Source: Stomorhina lunata
Taxonomy: Eukaryota > Arthropoda > Insecta > Diptera > Rhiniidae
Direction of reading: 5' to 3'
Assembly (NCBI GenBank): GCA_933228675.1
Contig: OW121743.1
Location: 67,065,749 to 67,129,748, forward strand
Length of the DNA: 64,000 nucleotides
Each line of letters opens with the position of its first letter. Positions within the stretch are counted from its first letter, which is position 1. The position numbers and the translations under genes are program-made. This document shows positions 22,418 through 34,264 of this stretch, one piece after another. The notes beneath the pieces were generated by a model. That model saw nothing but the letters and a program-made list of their open reading frames with translations. It did no database searches and was not told the DNA's origin.

Positions 22418-23392
22418 ACATTTAAAGCATCTTGCAATTAATTAATCAACTTTTCTTAAATATTTCTCAAACAATCCTTCTTCAGTGACGCTTTAACCTT
22501 CAGACAATCTCTGTTTAGCTAATGAAAAATGCACCCCAATATCCTAAGGGTACCTTTCAATACCTCTCCCTCATTACTTTTAACCCTTTTTACCCCTAAG
22601 GTATCATTTATATTTTAAAGAGTTTTAAATTTCCCTAACCTTAACCACTTGTACTTAAAAAAAAAATATAACTTATTCAGTCATCCATTAAATCAAGTGC
22701 ATACATGATGCATGACTCATTTATTTATTTAGCAAATCCTTTAAAGTCAACAACAAAACACAACTGATTTACATAATAAATACAAACGAACGAACGTACA
22801 AACCAACACTCACAAATAAACAAATAAATAAATATCCTCGAAAGGAATTGTGTTGAAAACTTTTTAATAAGTGCAAAAACAAAATTGTTTTAAAAACAAC
22901 AGAACAACAACAATTTGTTAAAAACAACACCCACTAAAGTCAACCATTATTTACTATATAATAGAAACCCCTTGACTTCGGTACAAACAATATAACTAAA
23001 TAGCAAGTTCGAATATTTAAGTTAGGGTAATCAGAAAGAATTAGAAATAGGAAAATTTGTATTTAAAAGTTGTATTGCACAAGTGTTCTTTATTTTTTGT
23101 ACCCTTAACTACTTACTTGCTTTACTTAATTGGCCCATATTTACAACCTGTTATGGTCAAAGGCCGAACATGGAATTCCATGCTCGGCATATTCTCCAAT
23201 TTCGTAGTACAAACTTTGAAAGATTTTCTTCTACTCGAACATTTTTTTTGCTGGAGATTTTTTTTGTTTTTATTTTGGACCAACATTCAGGGGATGATCC
23301 CTACTTATGCATTGCTTTGAATCCTATATTAATGTATATGCATATATATAATTAATTGACTTTTGTGAATGATAGTACTTCTTCGAAAGCAA
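22418..23392. other. AT-rich sequence without a recognisable gene
   Basis: Overlapping frames of 87-90 codons at 23057-23355 have no family resemblance. An imperfect palindrome centred on ATGGAATTCCAT lies at about 23169-23180. Confidence 0.45.
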
Positions 23393-23690
23393 ATGGGTCC
23401 ATAAATATGAAGCAACATACGGACAAACAGACGCGAACATTTTTTATATTTATAGATTATCAAAAAACTATCAAACAATCGTCAAATAATCGTCAAACAA
23501 TCGTCAGTCATTCGTGAAACAACTATCAAACAATCATTAAAAATCATTGAACAGTCGTCAACCATCATTCAATCGTTAAAAAATCATCAAACTACTGCCA
23601 TAAAATCGCCTGTTAATCATGATACAATTATCAAACAATTATTAAAAATCTTCAAACAGTCATCAGCCAATCAATCATCAAACAACTTTG
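23393..23690 (-). repeat. Helitron-like terminal fragment and TCAAACAATCG minisatellite
   Basis: ACAAACAGACGCGAACATTT followed by TTTATATTTATAGAT at about 23418-23458 matches the block at 24850-24898. Read on the minus strand these resemble Helitron 5' starts (TCTATA... AAAAATGT). About 20 variants of an 11-mer (tcaaacaatcg, tcaaataatcg) follow to 23690. Confidence 0.5.
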
Positions 23691-23696
23691 TCATTT

Positions 23697-24830
23697 TGAA
23701 TATTAGACTTATATGGGAGGGGTCACGCCCATTTGAGATTTCCAAAAAAAAAAAAAAAACGTAGTATGCTTTACCCACCGGTAACTCCTTATATACTGTA
23801 AAATTTAAAGAATGTAATGTCTTAATTTCAGAAAATACCGTCAGTTCGGTCATCTATATTTGTAATTTTTAATATATGAGTTATATGGGAGGGGTCACGC
23901 CCACTTGAGATTTCTGAAATAACCCTTGCCCATTAAAACCACCGGTCACACCTTACAATACTGTCAAAATTAGACAAAACGGTCCGAAGGGTCAACCATA
24001 TTTGTCATTTTTAATATATGACTTATATGAGATTGCTCACGCCCACTTACAATTAAAAAAAACAAAAAAAAACTAGCCTGTTTTAACCACCGGTCACACC
24101 TTACCATACTGTCAAAATTTCAGACAAATTGGGCCGCTACATCATCATTTATCATTTTCAATATTTTACTTATTTGGGAGGGGTGACGCCCATTTGAGAT
24201 TTCAGAAAAAGCCTAGCCTATTTTAACCACTGGTCACACCTTACCACACTGTCTAAATTTCAGAAAAATCGGTTGGTTTGATCACCCATATTTGAAGTTT
24301 TTAAAATCTGACTGATATGGGAGGGGTCACGCACACTTAAAATTTCAAAAAAACTATCTGGCCTATTTTACCCACCAGTAACACCTTAACATACTGTCTA
24401 AATTTCAGAAAAATCGGGCTTTATCTTCAGCTATATATGTAATTTTTAATGTATGAGTTATATGGGAGGGGTCACGCCCACTTGAGATTTCAGAAAAAAA
24501 ACTTAGGCTATTTTAACTACCGGTCACACCTTACTCCACTGTCTAAATTTCAGAAAAATCGGTCGGTTTGATCATCCATATTTGTATGTTTTAAAATCTA
24601 ACTTATATGGATTGGTCACGCCCACTTGAGATTTTTATCCATCGGTCACACGTTAACATACTGTCAAAATTTCAGAACAATCGGGCCTCTCGGTCGCCTA
24701 TATTTATCATTTTTAATATATGAGTTATATGGGAGGGGTCGCGCCCACTTAAGATTTCGAAAAAAAATTTAGCCTATAGTCACCACCGGCCACACTATAC
24801 TACACTGTCAAAATTTCAGAAAAATCGGTC
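23697..24830 (-). repeat. About 145-bp minisatellite, eight units
   Basis: The marker GGGAGGGGTCACGCCC recurs, with variation, at about 23714, 23887, 24030, 24176, 24319, 24464, 24609 and 24731, a spacing of mostly 143-146 bp. Each unit also holds CACCGGTCACACCTTA and AATTTCAGAAAAATCGG. The array ends against the Helitron-like start near 24898 and looks like the internal tandem repeat of a nonautonomous element on the minus strand. Confidence 0.75.
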
Positions 24831-24904
24831 CGCTAGTTTCGGAGATCCTTCGCAACAAACAACATACAAACAGACGCGGACATTTTTTTATAGATATAGA
24901 TTTA

Positions 24905-26004
24905 GTAGGAAAGACTTCGGCAGGAAGTTTGTTCCACATTCGTACTGCGCGGCTAATAAGAACAAGGAACAAGATCTTTAATTTCGTTTGACCACATGCC
25001 ATTGTAGCAGCGATAGAACAGTGAAACAGAACCAACATTGCGACGGTGCTCTAGTGAAGCACCGGCCCATACATGAGAGTTGTATTCCATTTTCGGTCGA
25101 ATAAACGTAGTATAAATAGTAAGCAGATCAGTTGGAGTGAAGTATGTCTTACACCGCCTAAGAAAGCGGAGATACTTAAATGCTTCTTTTGAAACTAGAA
25201 AATGTGTTCAGTCTTCAAAACTTCAAGAGTTTCTGATTCCTTAATATTTGTACCACCCATAATTACAGATGAAGCAACGTTTATGTGTTAGCATACAGCA
25301 TTGGGTCTTACGGGTATTAAAATCGACCTAATTCACACGAAACCAACTGGAGATTTTAGTTAAGTCGGAATTTAACGTTTCATTCATGTTTTGCCTAATA
25401 GCATCAATCTCAAACATGCTTGGCCTATAGTTGAATGAATACGAATGGCAAATGTTGCTATCATCTGCAAAAGACTCTTATTCTTCTATTATCCTTGACT
25501 CTCAGTGGATCGTAGGGTCTCAACTATGCTTTTATATCGAACTCTATTGCGAGATGTTAGGCATACATCATTCCATGAATAGTTTGCTGCTTGTAACTCC
25601 GCTCGATATAAACCGAAAGAAGCCGTTGTCTACACCAAAAAAAAAAAAAATAAGTTTTAATAGAAGCGCTTCATGCCACACTCTATCGAACGCCTTGAAA
25701 ATATCAAAATTACTTTACTTTCACCAAAATGGTGAATAGAACGGCACCATCTTTCCGATAGCAAGGCTAATACGTCACCTGTAGAGCGAACTCTACGAAA
25801 TCTATATTGTCGGTCATTTATAAGGTTGTTGGACTCCAGATATTTTACCAGATGGAAGTTTACCATACTTTCCATAACTTTGGAAAATGCAGAACAAATT
25901 GCTATTAGACGATAATTAGCGGGGTTGCTAGCCTCACCCTTTTTGGGTATTGGCGTAACATTGGCTACCTTCTAACATATAGGAAATTCACCGGAAAGGT
26001 ATAA
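24905..26004 (-). pseudogene. Jockey/CR1-type non-LTR retrotransposon reverse transcriptase relic
   Basis: Read on the minus strand from 26004, fragments follow in the order of a jockey-type RT: SGEFPIC and VANVTPIPKKGEASNPANYR (finger), FSKVMESMVNFHLVKYLESN, RSTGDVLALLSERW, motif A (DIFKAFDRVWHEAL), motif C FADD (25460-25471), LTKISSWFRVN, then PTDLLTIYTTFIRPKMEYNS and HVWAGAS, SLEHRRNV and RAVRMWNKLPAEVFP from the C-terminal region. Frameshifts occur near motif A and later. Motif B (PQGS region) is missing, where about 25485-25640 holds foreign sequence including the 45-bp dispersed tail. The 5' side is cut by the satellite at 26010. Dead copy. Confidence 0.8.
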
Positions 26005-26009
26005 AGTGC

Positions 26010-26395
26010 TGAAAATAAAAAAATTTCTGATAAGAAAATTTTCTATAGAAAAATTTTTGATAAAAAAATTTTCTTTAGAAAAATTTTTGATAAAAAAATT
26101 TTCTATAAAAAAATGTTTGATAAAAACATTTTCTTTAGAAAAATTTTTGATAAAAAAATTTTCCTTAGAAAAAATTTTGAAAAAAAATTTCTATAGAAAA
26201 ATTTTTGAAAAAAAATTTCTATAGAAAAATTTTTGATAAAAAATTCTCTATAGAAAAGTTTTTGATAAAAAAAAAAATTATCTAAGAAAAATTTTTTATA
26301 AAAAATTTTCTATAGATAAATTTTTGTTAAAAAAATTTTCTAGACAAAAGTTTTTGATAAAAAAATTTTCTAAAAATTTTAATAAAAAAAAAATT
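26010..26395 (+). repeat. 31-bp satellite, TTTTTGATAAAAA subfamily
   Basis: About 12 units matching the array between the two hammerheads at 11976-12479. It directly abuts the RT relic. No hammerhead core is seen at either edge here. Confidence 0.88.
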
Positions 26396-26479
26396 AGCAG
26401 AATACTTTTTCTTTTTAAAACCTTAGAACTTCACATTGAAAAACAAATACCTCATAGTTAAAACTTTAAAAAACGGCAA

Positions 26480-26770
26480 CTTGCCGACTATTTTTTGTTG
26501 TGTTCTTTTTGCGCCGACCCGTGTTTATTTCTTAGTTTTCCTCTTAGGCCAAAATAGCATCTGTTAGAGAGTATGATTCTTCGCTTGATTTTGAAATTTA
26601 TATCGTTATTTATACATTATTCATTTACCAAGGTGAACAAATTCTTTTACAACGTCGAAAATATAGTCCTTAACGATCACACATGGTCCAACTCTTGTAG
26701 ACTGTCTGTAGAAACCTGTAGTTTTTAGTTCGAGAAGGGATCTAAAAGAGATGTTACTAATATAAGAAAC
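26480..26770 (-). pseudogene. Second LINE reverse-transcriptase C-terminal relic
   Basis: On the minus strand one reads DYIFDVVKEFVHLG, then after a break RRIILSNRCYFGLRGKL and NKHGSAQ. This matches the post-palm region of many insect LINE pol proteins (pattern FVYLG ... EIKRRI.LANRCYFGL). It is a very short, decayed fragment from a lineage different from the jockey-like relic next door. Confidence 0.5.
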
Positions 26771-26819
26771 TGTTTGGATGAGTTTGGAAAATAAAAACCG
26801 TTTTTATTACTAATTTAAT

Positions 26820-27205
26820 CATAGGTTCTTCTTAAGATCAGGCTTATGAACAACCTAGATATGGTATGTGAATTCGTCCTGTTGGAACCATATATCAGCA
26901 AGAATAATGTCACGTATTTTAGGTACAAATAATTTAGATTCATGACCGTTTTTGAATTAATATGAACCAATAACTTCGCTAGCCCATAAAGTGCACCAAA
27001 CGGTAATTTCTGTGGATGAAATTTTGTTTCAACGAAAGCTTTTTTAATCTACCCACTACAAGTCTTTTAAGCCCATTCGCCGAATAATTGTCGATTTATA
27101 ATGAAATTTCAAAGCAAACTAAAAAACTATCAGCTGTTAAATGGATGGTCAAAAAGCCAGTGATGCCAACTCAAAATTGTGACACTCTGAAAAAAAACAC
27201 CCGAA
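26820..27205 (-). pseudogene. Mariner transposase relic with second catalytic motif
   Basis: On the minus strand, starting from a terminus that reads CGGGTGTTTTTTT at 27190-27205, fragments include VNKQNSSTEITVWCTLWAS and DIILADIWFQQDE (plus strand 26873-26890 encodes the QQDE part). This is the middle of the transposase that is missing from the element at 19930, and the terminus is of the same type. The downstream end is lost. Confidence 0.65.
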
Positions 27206-27214
27206 GTAAAATCG

Positions 27215-28180
27215 AACCGGCCAAGTTGATATGCTATAACCACCATAGTTTGTACTGATGTTTGGTTTAAAACCCACCTTAAGGTATACCGATATACTTG
27301 GAGTCACTGCCTGAGTCAATTTAATTATGTCCCTCCGACCGACCGCCTGTCTGGCTGGCCGCTATTTTTAAGAAAATTTGATAAAATTAGGCACCAGCAA
27401 TTGTCTTTGGTAGGGGGACTGTTACTATTGAAATTGGTCATACTCGGTCTAATATTCGGGTAAACCCCATAGGTCTCATTTTCTGAAATTTAGAATTTGA
27501 AAACAAGTTTCAGTACATTTTTATGAAATTTAGAAAAATATTGCTTATATATCTTGAGCCTATATTCAATACCACCAATGAACCAATTTTTGTTTAAACA
27601 ATTTTTATTGGAAAATTGTTTTTTTATAAAAAAAACATCTCTTGTAATAAGAATCAGATGAAAGAAATCTATTAAGGCAGTTATTGGCTTAAATATATTG
27701 TAAAGGAAATATTGATTTCTATTAAATTATTTTGGATATTACATAATTGTTTGTCTCTCCTTAAAAGTATTTTAATTGGTTCATAGTCGGTATTTAATAT
27801 AGGCTCGCGATTTACAAAAATCACTGCATCAAATTTTGTTCAAATCGGTCTATATTTGACCATAGGTCAAATAACAAGCATTCCGTCAAGTACGATAAAA
27901 TTCACAAAAACGCTTTGAATACGTGCGATTATTGAAATTATATTTTTAATAGTTGAACCCATAATTTGTTATTCTTCTTCTATTATCTTAGACTCCCAGT
28001 AGAGCATAGGGCCTTATTTGTTATAAACTATATTTACTAAATTTCGAGACAATCGGTCCACATTTGACTCTAGCTTCAATTTAAGACCCAATGACGAAAA
28101 TGGTTTAAATTAAAATATTTTAGAGAAAAAATGTTTGCGTGGAAGAAAAAAGGCATTTGACCTCAGCAGGGAAGGTGGGG
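27215..28180 (-). mobile_element. Old, diverged GTCY dispersed repeat
   Basis: Recognisable but degenerate landmarks: tttgtactgatg, acccacctta, ccgaccgaccgcctgtctgg, ttgaaattggtca and the reversed agcttcaat block. Divergence is much greater than in the copies at 51-62 kb. It hosts a 45-bp insertion at 27971-28015. Confidence 0.6.
27971..28015 (-). mobile_element. 45-bp non-LTR tail insertion with 7-bp target duplication
   Basis: ATTTGTT flanks both sides (27964-27970 and 28016-28022). On the minus strand the insert ends AATAGAAGAAGAAT, a simple A-rich or GAA tail. The same sequence recurs at about 17624-17668 and 25480-25520. This fits severely 5'-truncated copies of one LINE. Confidence 0.65.
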
Positions 28181-28253
28181 CTTAACCATTTATAGCACTT
28201 TCCTATTTTTTTTTGTTTAAATTATTATATTCTTAAACGAGCAATAATTTTAT

Positions 28254-28437
<184 letters not shown>

Positions 28438-30172
28438 AAATGGCTATCTCGAAAACGGCTCTAACGATTTTGATAAAATTTGGACAGTGGGTATCTTTTT
28501 TGATGTATAGGTCGAAGAAGAAGGGACTTTTGGAACTTTTACCTCTAAGAGGGTAAAAACGGGTAAAAAGGGGAAAAATCGAAAACGCTTTATCTTCTAA
28601 AGTAATAGGTATAGAACCGCCGTGGTATAGCAGGTAAGACATCCGCCTAGCATACCAGAGGCCCAAGTTCAATCCCCGGCCAGATTCACTTGAAAAAAAT
28701 AAATTTTCAAAAAAGCGGCGGTTCACCTCATAACTCAGCTAGCCACTGGTTATTGAGTATTAGGCTATGAAAAACTTCTCTAACTAATGCATTCGCCGTT
28801 CGGAGCCGGCGTTAAAACGTAGGTCCCTTTCAATGAGTTTAAAAATAGAATCGGATGCAGCTCATTGTCTGAGAGAAGTACCCCTTGTTCCAATTGGAAT
28901 GTTGTCGGGGAATTATATATATTATATATAATAGGTATAGAAACAAAATTAAAATTACGTTTTAAACAGCTATGAAAATAAGCGGATAGGTGTTTGGTAC
29001 TTTTTTCAAACTATGTCCGATAGGGGGTAAAAAAGGGTGAAAATAGTTTTTTTGGCACCTTTTTAACCCACTCTTATATTTTAAACTAAAGAATATAGAA
29101 AGAAACTTGGTACTGCAATCAATAGATGTAAAAGAAACATGAAACACGTATTTGGTACTTTTTTGATTTTGGAGCCAAAATGGGTAAAAAAGGGATAAAA
29201 TGATAACTTAACATCTCCAAAGTAATATCAATAGGAACATTATACATTATGTTAAATGCGTTTTAAAAAAATGTACCGAATTCAATTGGCACCAAAAAAG
29301 TACCAAATATACATATGGAACTTTTAGAAATTAGGGAATAAAAAGGGGGAAAAATTAGTATTATTTTAAACAAATGAATGTTTGTCTGTATGTATGTTCT
29401 TTATAGAATAGTAAACTGTGAATTTGATTGTGTTACGCTCTTTAGCGAAGATGTTGCGGATAAGCCGGCGAAGGTTTTAAAGTTGATAAGACTAATTTCC
29501 GACAGATGGCGCCACTGAAAATTACTAAAAATTAATTAAATCGTAAACTGTACATTTGATCATGCTATGATCTTTAGCAAAGTTGTAGCGCATGAGCCGA
29601 CGAAGGCTTTTTAGTTGGTATGAATAATTTCCGACAGGTGGCGCTACAGAAACTTACTCAAAGTCAATTTAATCGTAATCTGTACATTTAATCCGAGCCG
29701 ACGAAGGTTTCTTAGTTGGTATGAAGAAATTTCGACAGGTGGCGCTACTGAAATTTACACAAAGTCAATTTAATCGTATGCTGTACATTTAATCATGCTA
29801 TAATCTTCAGCAAAGTTGTTACGGATAAGCCGAAGAAGGTTTATGAATTGGAATAAGCAAAGTCCGACAGGTGACGCCACAGAAAACTACTATAATCTTT
29901 AGCAAAGTTGTTGCGCATGAGTCGACAGAGGTTTCTGTTGATATGAATAATTTCCAAAATTATTCAAAATGAGTTAAACTGTAAACTATGCAAACTATGT
30001 GTTGGTCGGACAAAATAAATCAAATAATTCAAAATTAACTGAATATTTCTACAATGTCTTTCCTCTAAATTTATTTTAGCACTTTATAATATAAAATATA
30101 TAAAAACTTTAAAATTTTCCTCAAAATGCTTATCATAAAGCTCCGAGCAAGGCTCGGTCTACCAGGTACTTT
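28438..30172 (+). mobile_element. Helitron-like nonautonomous element with internal minisatellite
   Basis: The start resembles fly Helitron 5' sequence (ATATAAAATGGCTATCTCGA). Repeated GGGTAAAAAAGGG and GGTACTTTTT blocks follow, then 4-5 tandem units of about 103-131 bp at 29400-29960 marked by TCCGACAGGTGGCGCYAC and AAGTTGTTGCGCATGAGCCG. The 3' end has a hairpin CCGAGC-AAG-GCTCGG at 30145-30159, shortly before CCAGGTACT. A canonical CTRR terminus is not exact. A SINE is nested at 28617. Confidence 0.45.
28617..28928 (+). mobile_element. tRNA-derived SINE with 14-bp target duplication
   Basis: TAATAGGTATAGAA occurs at 28603-28616 and again at 28929-28942, flanking the insert exactly. The head has pol III A-box (TGGTATAGCAGG) and B-box (AAGTTCAATCC) sequences and an AGC-like loop. 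The body holds GCCGTTCGGAGCCGGCG and GTAGGTCCC, which I recall from other fly retroelement tails. The end is a TA-rich simple tail. Confidence 0.88.
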
Positions 30173-30563
30173 AATATATTTATCGGTCTACCCTTCCTCT
30201 CAAGTTCATAAATTCTGACATTTACTTTAAAATATTTCAGTCAAATGCAATATATGAGACCTGACATTGAAATTTCATTTGTTATTTCACCTTTTATGAG
30301 CAATCCGCAACAGAAAATGTATAAAAAAGGAAATACAAAATGTTATTTAGGAACTGAAAAAGATTTTATTGTTTTTATTTATTTGTTATAATAATTTTTA
30401 GCCCTTTTTACTTAACAAAACCTATTTAAAGACATGCAATAATATTGACTTAAATAAAAATTCATTGCATGACTGAAACGGACTAGAGGAAAATGTAAAA
30501 ATGCATAAAATAGTATATAAATAGAGGAAAAAGAGGCCATGGATAATAAATTAATTTAATAAA
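30173..30563. other. AT-rich spacer
   Basis: Nothing recognised. Confidence 0.5.
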
Positions 30564-30660
30564 TAAAGAGTGTTCTAAAAAAAATATGCATTTACTATTT
30601 TAGACAAAATTTATCCATAGTGCAAGAAATAATTTATTTTTTGATTAAGTTAGTTTCTAT

Positions 30661-32403
30661 AGATAGCAATATATCAAAAAAAGTAGGTTTTTAAATTTCA
30701 AGATAATCACATGAATTTATATACATTTTTTCAGATACATATTCAGCTATCCTTGGTGCTACATAAAATGGCCCAAGCTATTTTGGTTCCTGAAATACAG
30801 GGTGTTTTCTATAATTTTGGCTTTTAAGCTAGAAGCAAATTTTGCGCTGTAACTTTCTTAATAGGTCATAAATTATACTTTTTTAAATTTGTATAGTTAG
30901 ATAAGTGTAAAACATTTCATCACCATAAAAAAAAACATCAGTACACTTAGAGAAAAGATAGGTATAAAAGATAATGCAGGAGTAAAAAAAGTATAAAATT
31001 TGCATTTAAAATGGCACAAAAGCGGATAAAGATTTTGAGGCCAAATTCTACGTACAGATAGCTACTATCGATATTTAAAAATTTGATATGGCGCTTCCCG
31101 ATTAAATGTTTGGTTCTTCGACAAATTGAGAAAAACTAACAAAAAAAATGAAAAAAGGGTAAAAATTCTGCATTTTTAATATTTGTCTTCCTATAACTCA
31201 TTAACTAAGAAACGCATCGAGAAGCGCCATATCAAAATTTTAGATAAACATGTTCTTAATATGTGTGTAAATTTTGCGAGAAAAATACTTAGCCATTTTT
31301 GTGCCATTTAAAAAACAAGCAAGCCTATTTGTGTCATTTTTCACTTGTTCACCTTCGAAAGACACATTGATGTATAATAACAATGTGGTACTTAAAGGTA
31401 TATTGCTCAAATTCACGAACGAATATCCTGAGGCCTACAGTGAAGCAAAAATAATACACGATTAAATCGCGACCATTGATTTTCTTCTTCATCTTAAAGT
31501 GTGTATACAGCCTACTTTGAACCTCTTAAATGCGTAAAATGTAACAAGACAACAGTTTCTTCTGATCGTTTTGTGTTCTAGGAAACTAAAAATTAAATAT
31601 TTGGTAATATGGACACTTGCCACCAAAAAAAAGTCCGACGAAAAAATTGTATTTAATACCTCATCGATTTACAGCGATTATATTTTTTAAAAGTAGAGAT
31701 GGAAAATTAAATGGACTTAAAAAACAAATTAACATATTAAGAAACTAACCAATTTCGCGATAAAAAAATCTGGCTATCAAGATTTTTGCATATGGATGCT
31801 GAAGTTAAAGAAAAGTTAAAAACTTTCACTTTTATATGGAATTTAAGCCATACCCTTTCTTATTACAAAAACATTATTTGTACTTCTAACATTGTAAACA
31901 GTGACTAAATTTTACACAAAATTTTAAAACAATCGTTCAAAAAAGTATCAGAATTGGTATACTATTAACTACTTTTGCCCCTAGAATTCTTATTTTTTGT
32001 CGGAATTTCATCGCAGATATCTCTTTTGAAAGTTTTTGAAAGCATATATTTTTGTGTTTTTAAAAATGCTACAAAAGATTGCCGCAAGGCGGCGGTATTG
32101 ACATGTTTATTGCAAATGTATCAAATACATGTTATTTAGATCTTTTTCGATGTTGGTATATTCAGAAAAAAGTTAGACTAAATACTCCTGAACAAAGTCG
32201 CGGAACATTGTCAAACCAAATTTTTAACTTTTAATGATTAAAAATGCGATTTTCATATGTAACCTAAAAATAGCGCCATCTTTTAACAGAATTTAGAAAC
32301 AAAAAAGTTGTAAAATAAACATTATTTTTATAATCCCAGAGATTCATTTTCTCCAATAAAAAAGTTCTTTTTCGCAAAAAGCCGTTTTTGATATATTGCT
32401 ATC
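30661..32403. mobile_element. 1.74-kb element nested in the mariner
   Basis: GATAGCAATATATCAAAAA at 30661-30679 is exactly repeated in reverse at 32385-32403. In the second mariner copy the surrounding sequence runs unbroken through TTTCTATAGATATGTCAG, which proves the insertion. CTATAGAT appears on both sides, giving a likely 8-bp target duplication, but palindromic flanks make the exact border ambiguous. The interior is AT-rich with no recognised protein; the longest frame is 63 codons. Confidence 0.85.
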
Positions 32404-32466
32404 TATAGATATGTCAGATACTATTATTTTAGAAATTATTAATTTTCAATAGTTATTTCAATCAAA

Positions 32467-33240
32467 ATGGACTGCGAAAAAAAAGTTCGTGAAAATATAA
32501 TTAAAACTTTTCAAAAAAATCCGTCGTGGACTTTTAAAAAAATAGCTAAAAATTTTAAAGTTGACCCTCGAACGGTTTCTAATGCCATCAGACGGTATAA
32601 GGAAAACCTGAGCATTGAAAGAAAACCTGGATCAGGGAGGAAAAAAGGTCCTACAGATATTGGTAAGGCAAAAGAAAAGCAGCTCGTACGGTGAAATGTT
32701 CTACGAATTTTGCACATAGAGTCAAAGCTTATGCTGGACTGAAGACATACAAAGTCCAAAAGGTTCCAGATCGCAATGCTATAAAGAACTTAGAAGCAAA
32801 AAAACGAGCGAAAAAATTGAAGTCTGATTTTATAAAAAAATACACCTGTTGTGTGATGGATGATGAAACATACGTACTGGCAGACTTTTCTCAACTTCCT
32901 GGTCAAGATTTTTATGTTGCTGATAAACGGGGCAATGTTCGGCAAGAGTTTCGCACAAAAAAACAAACAAAATTCCCTAAGAAGTTTCTCGTGTGCAGGA
33001 GTGCCTACAAAAACGGTTGTTACCCTTTTTAAGAGAGCACAGAGTGACTACATTTTTTTGGCCCGATTTGGCATCATGCCATTATGGAAAAAAGGCACTT
33101 GAGTGGTACTCAAAGAATAATGTCATTTTTGTACCAAAAAGGTATCAGAAGCAACTGTAAAATCTTTAATGGGAGAGTTTACGAAAAAAGTCGATAATTT
33201 TGCAAAACCCGAGTACTAAGTAAACATTTTAATGCTAAAT
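32467..33240 (+). pseudogene. Tc1/mariner DD37E-type transposase relic, copy 1
   Basis: MDCEKKVRENIIKTFQKNPS begins a helix-turn-helix region (DPRTVSNAIRRY) with a basic GRKKGP linker. A 43-bp deletion at 32672 frameshifts into AARTVKCSTNFAHRVKAY. The first catalytic aspartate lies in CVMDDETYV. After KFPKKFLV a deletion, identical to that of the copy at 62035, removes the segment before LQKRLLPFLREH. The second aspartate (FFWPDLAS) remains. The region with the third catalytic Glu (PELRPVERYW in the other copy) is deleted. It cannot encode an active enzyme. Confidence 0.9.
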
Positions 33241-33351
33241 GATTTTGTATAATATGTCATTATATTTGCGTATTTTGTAGAGTTTTATATTAAAAGGTTT
33301 GATTTTTATTTAAGAAAATCCAACTACAAATTTTATTTAGAGCACTCTTTA

Positions 33352-34262
33352 GGCACAAAAATGAGGAAAATAGAGGGAAAAAAGTAAAAATAATATTTTA
33401 AAAAATTTGTTCAATCGATCAAAAATAAATTTGTTTTTTCTATTCACCTAAATTAAGTTCAAAATACTTATAAAAATTAAAAATTTACCCCTTCCAGAAT
33501 CAGTTTTAGACAAGCAATTGTCTAATATTGAAATTGTTTTGTATACAATTTTTAGGTCATTTCTATTCTTTTCAATATAAATTTTAACCAAAAATTATAA
33601 CTTAATATTTAAATCCATTAAATTTGCATTAAATTTTAGTAAATATTTTTTTTTGATCAAACAAACGTAAATTTGCTTTTTGATATGTCTTCAAATGTCA
33701 AATGGCCATAATAATTCTTTCAACACATTAAAATTCATTAATGTTGGCCATTAGGTAAAAACTGAAAAATAAAAAAAAAATATTTACATATTTTTGTCAA
33801 AAATTACGTACATTTGGGCATACAAATAAATAAAAGAAATAAATAAATAAATAATTCATTAAATATTACCATCAATATTTTTTTGCTTTGGCTCTGGTGT
33901 AGTCAAATGTTATTTAACGGAAATCATCTTTAAATTCAAATAATGACACATGTCAAACATACACATGAAATACTAAGTTAATGTGTAGTTGTGGTACTAA
34001 AAGTGTTTTTTTAGTACGAGCAGGCAAAAATAAAACACTTGTCTATATATTGACACAAACGAGGGTAAACTATGCAGAAGCTTTCAAAATTTATAAGAGT
34101 TTTTGATAAAATTGATGATTATTATAATGTTTACAGCTGTCAAATATTTGATTGAAGTCACTAAAATCAGACATTTTTAACCCTTTCATACCCACTTTTG
34201 ACTAATAGCCAAAAGTGAAAGAAACTTTAGTATATAATTTCTGTTTTTGGTAAATTTTATTC
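33352..34262. other. AT-rich sequence without a recognisable gene
   Basis: Simple A/T-rich tracts and a short AAATAAAT run near 33830. No gene or RNA signal. Confidence 0.5.
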
Positions 34263-34264
34263 AT

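Larger units (their letters stand above)
30566..33349 (+). mobile_element. DD37E mariner copy 1, split by a nested insertion
   Basis: Terminal inverted repeats (AAGAGTGTTCTAAA left; TTTAGAGCACTCTT right) are flanked by TA (30564-30565; 33350-33351). Without the nested 1.74-kb insert the element is about 1.04 kb. Compared with the copy at 61880 it has lost 43 bp at 32672 and the segment with the last catalytic residue after 33138. Both losses lie at short direct repeats. Confidence 0.88.

Noticed and set aside
23057..23355. Two overlapping hydrophobic frames of 87-90 codons
   Set aside because: They overlap in different phases, have phenylalanine/leucine-rich composition expected from T-rich DNA, and match no family I know.
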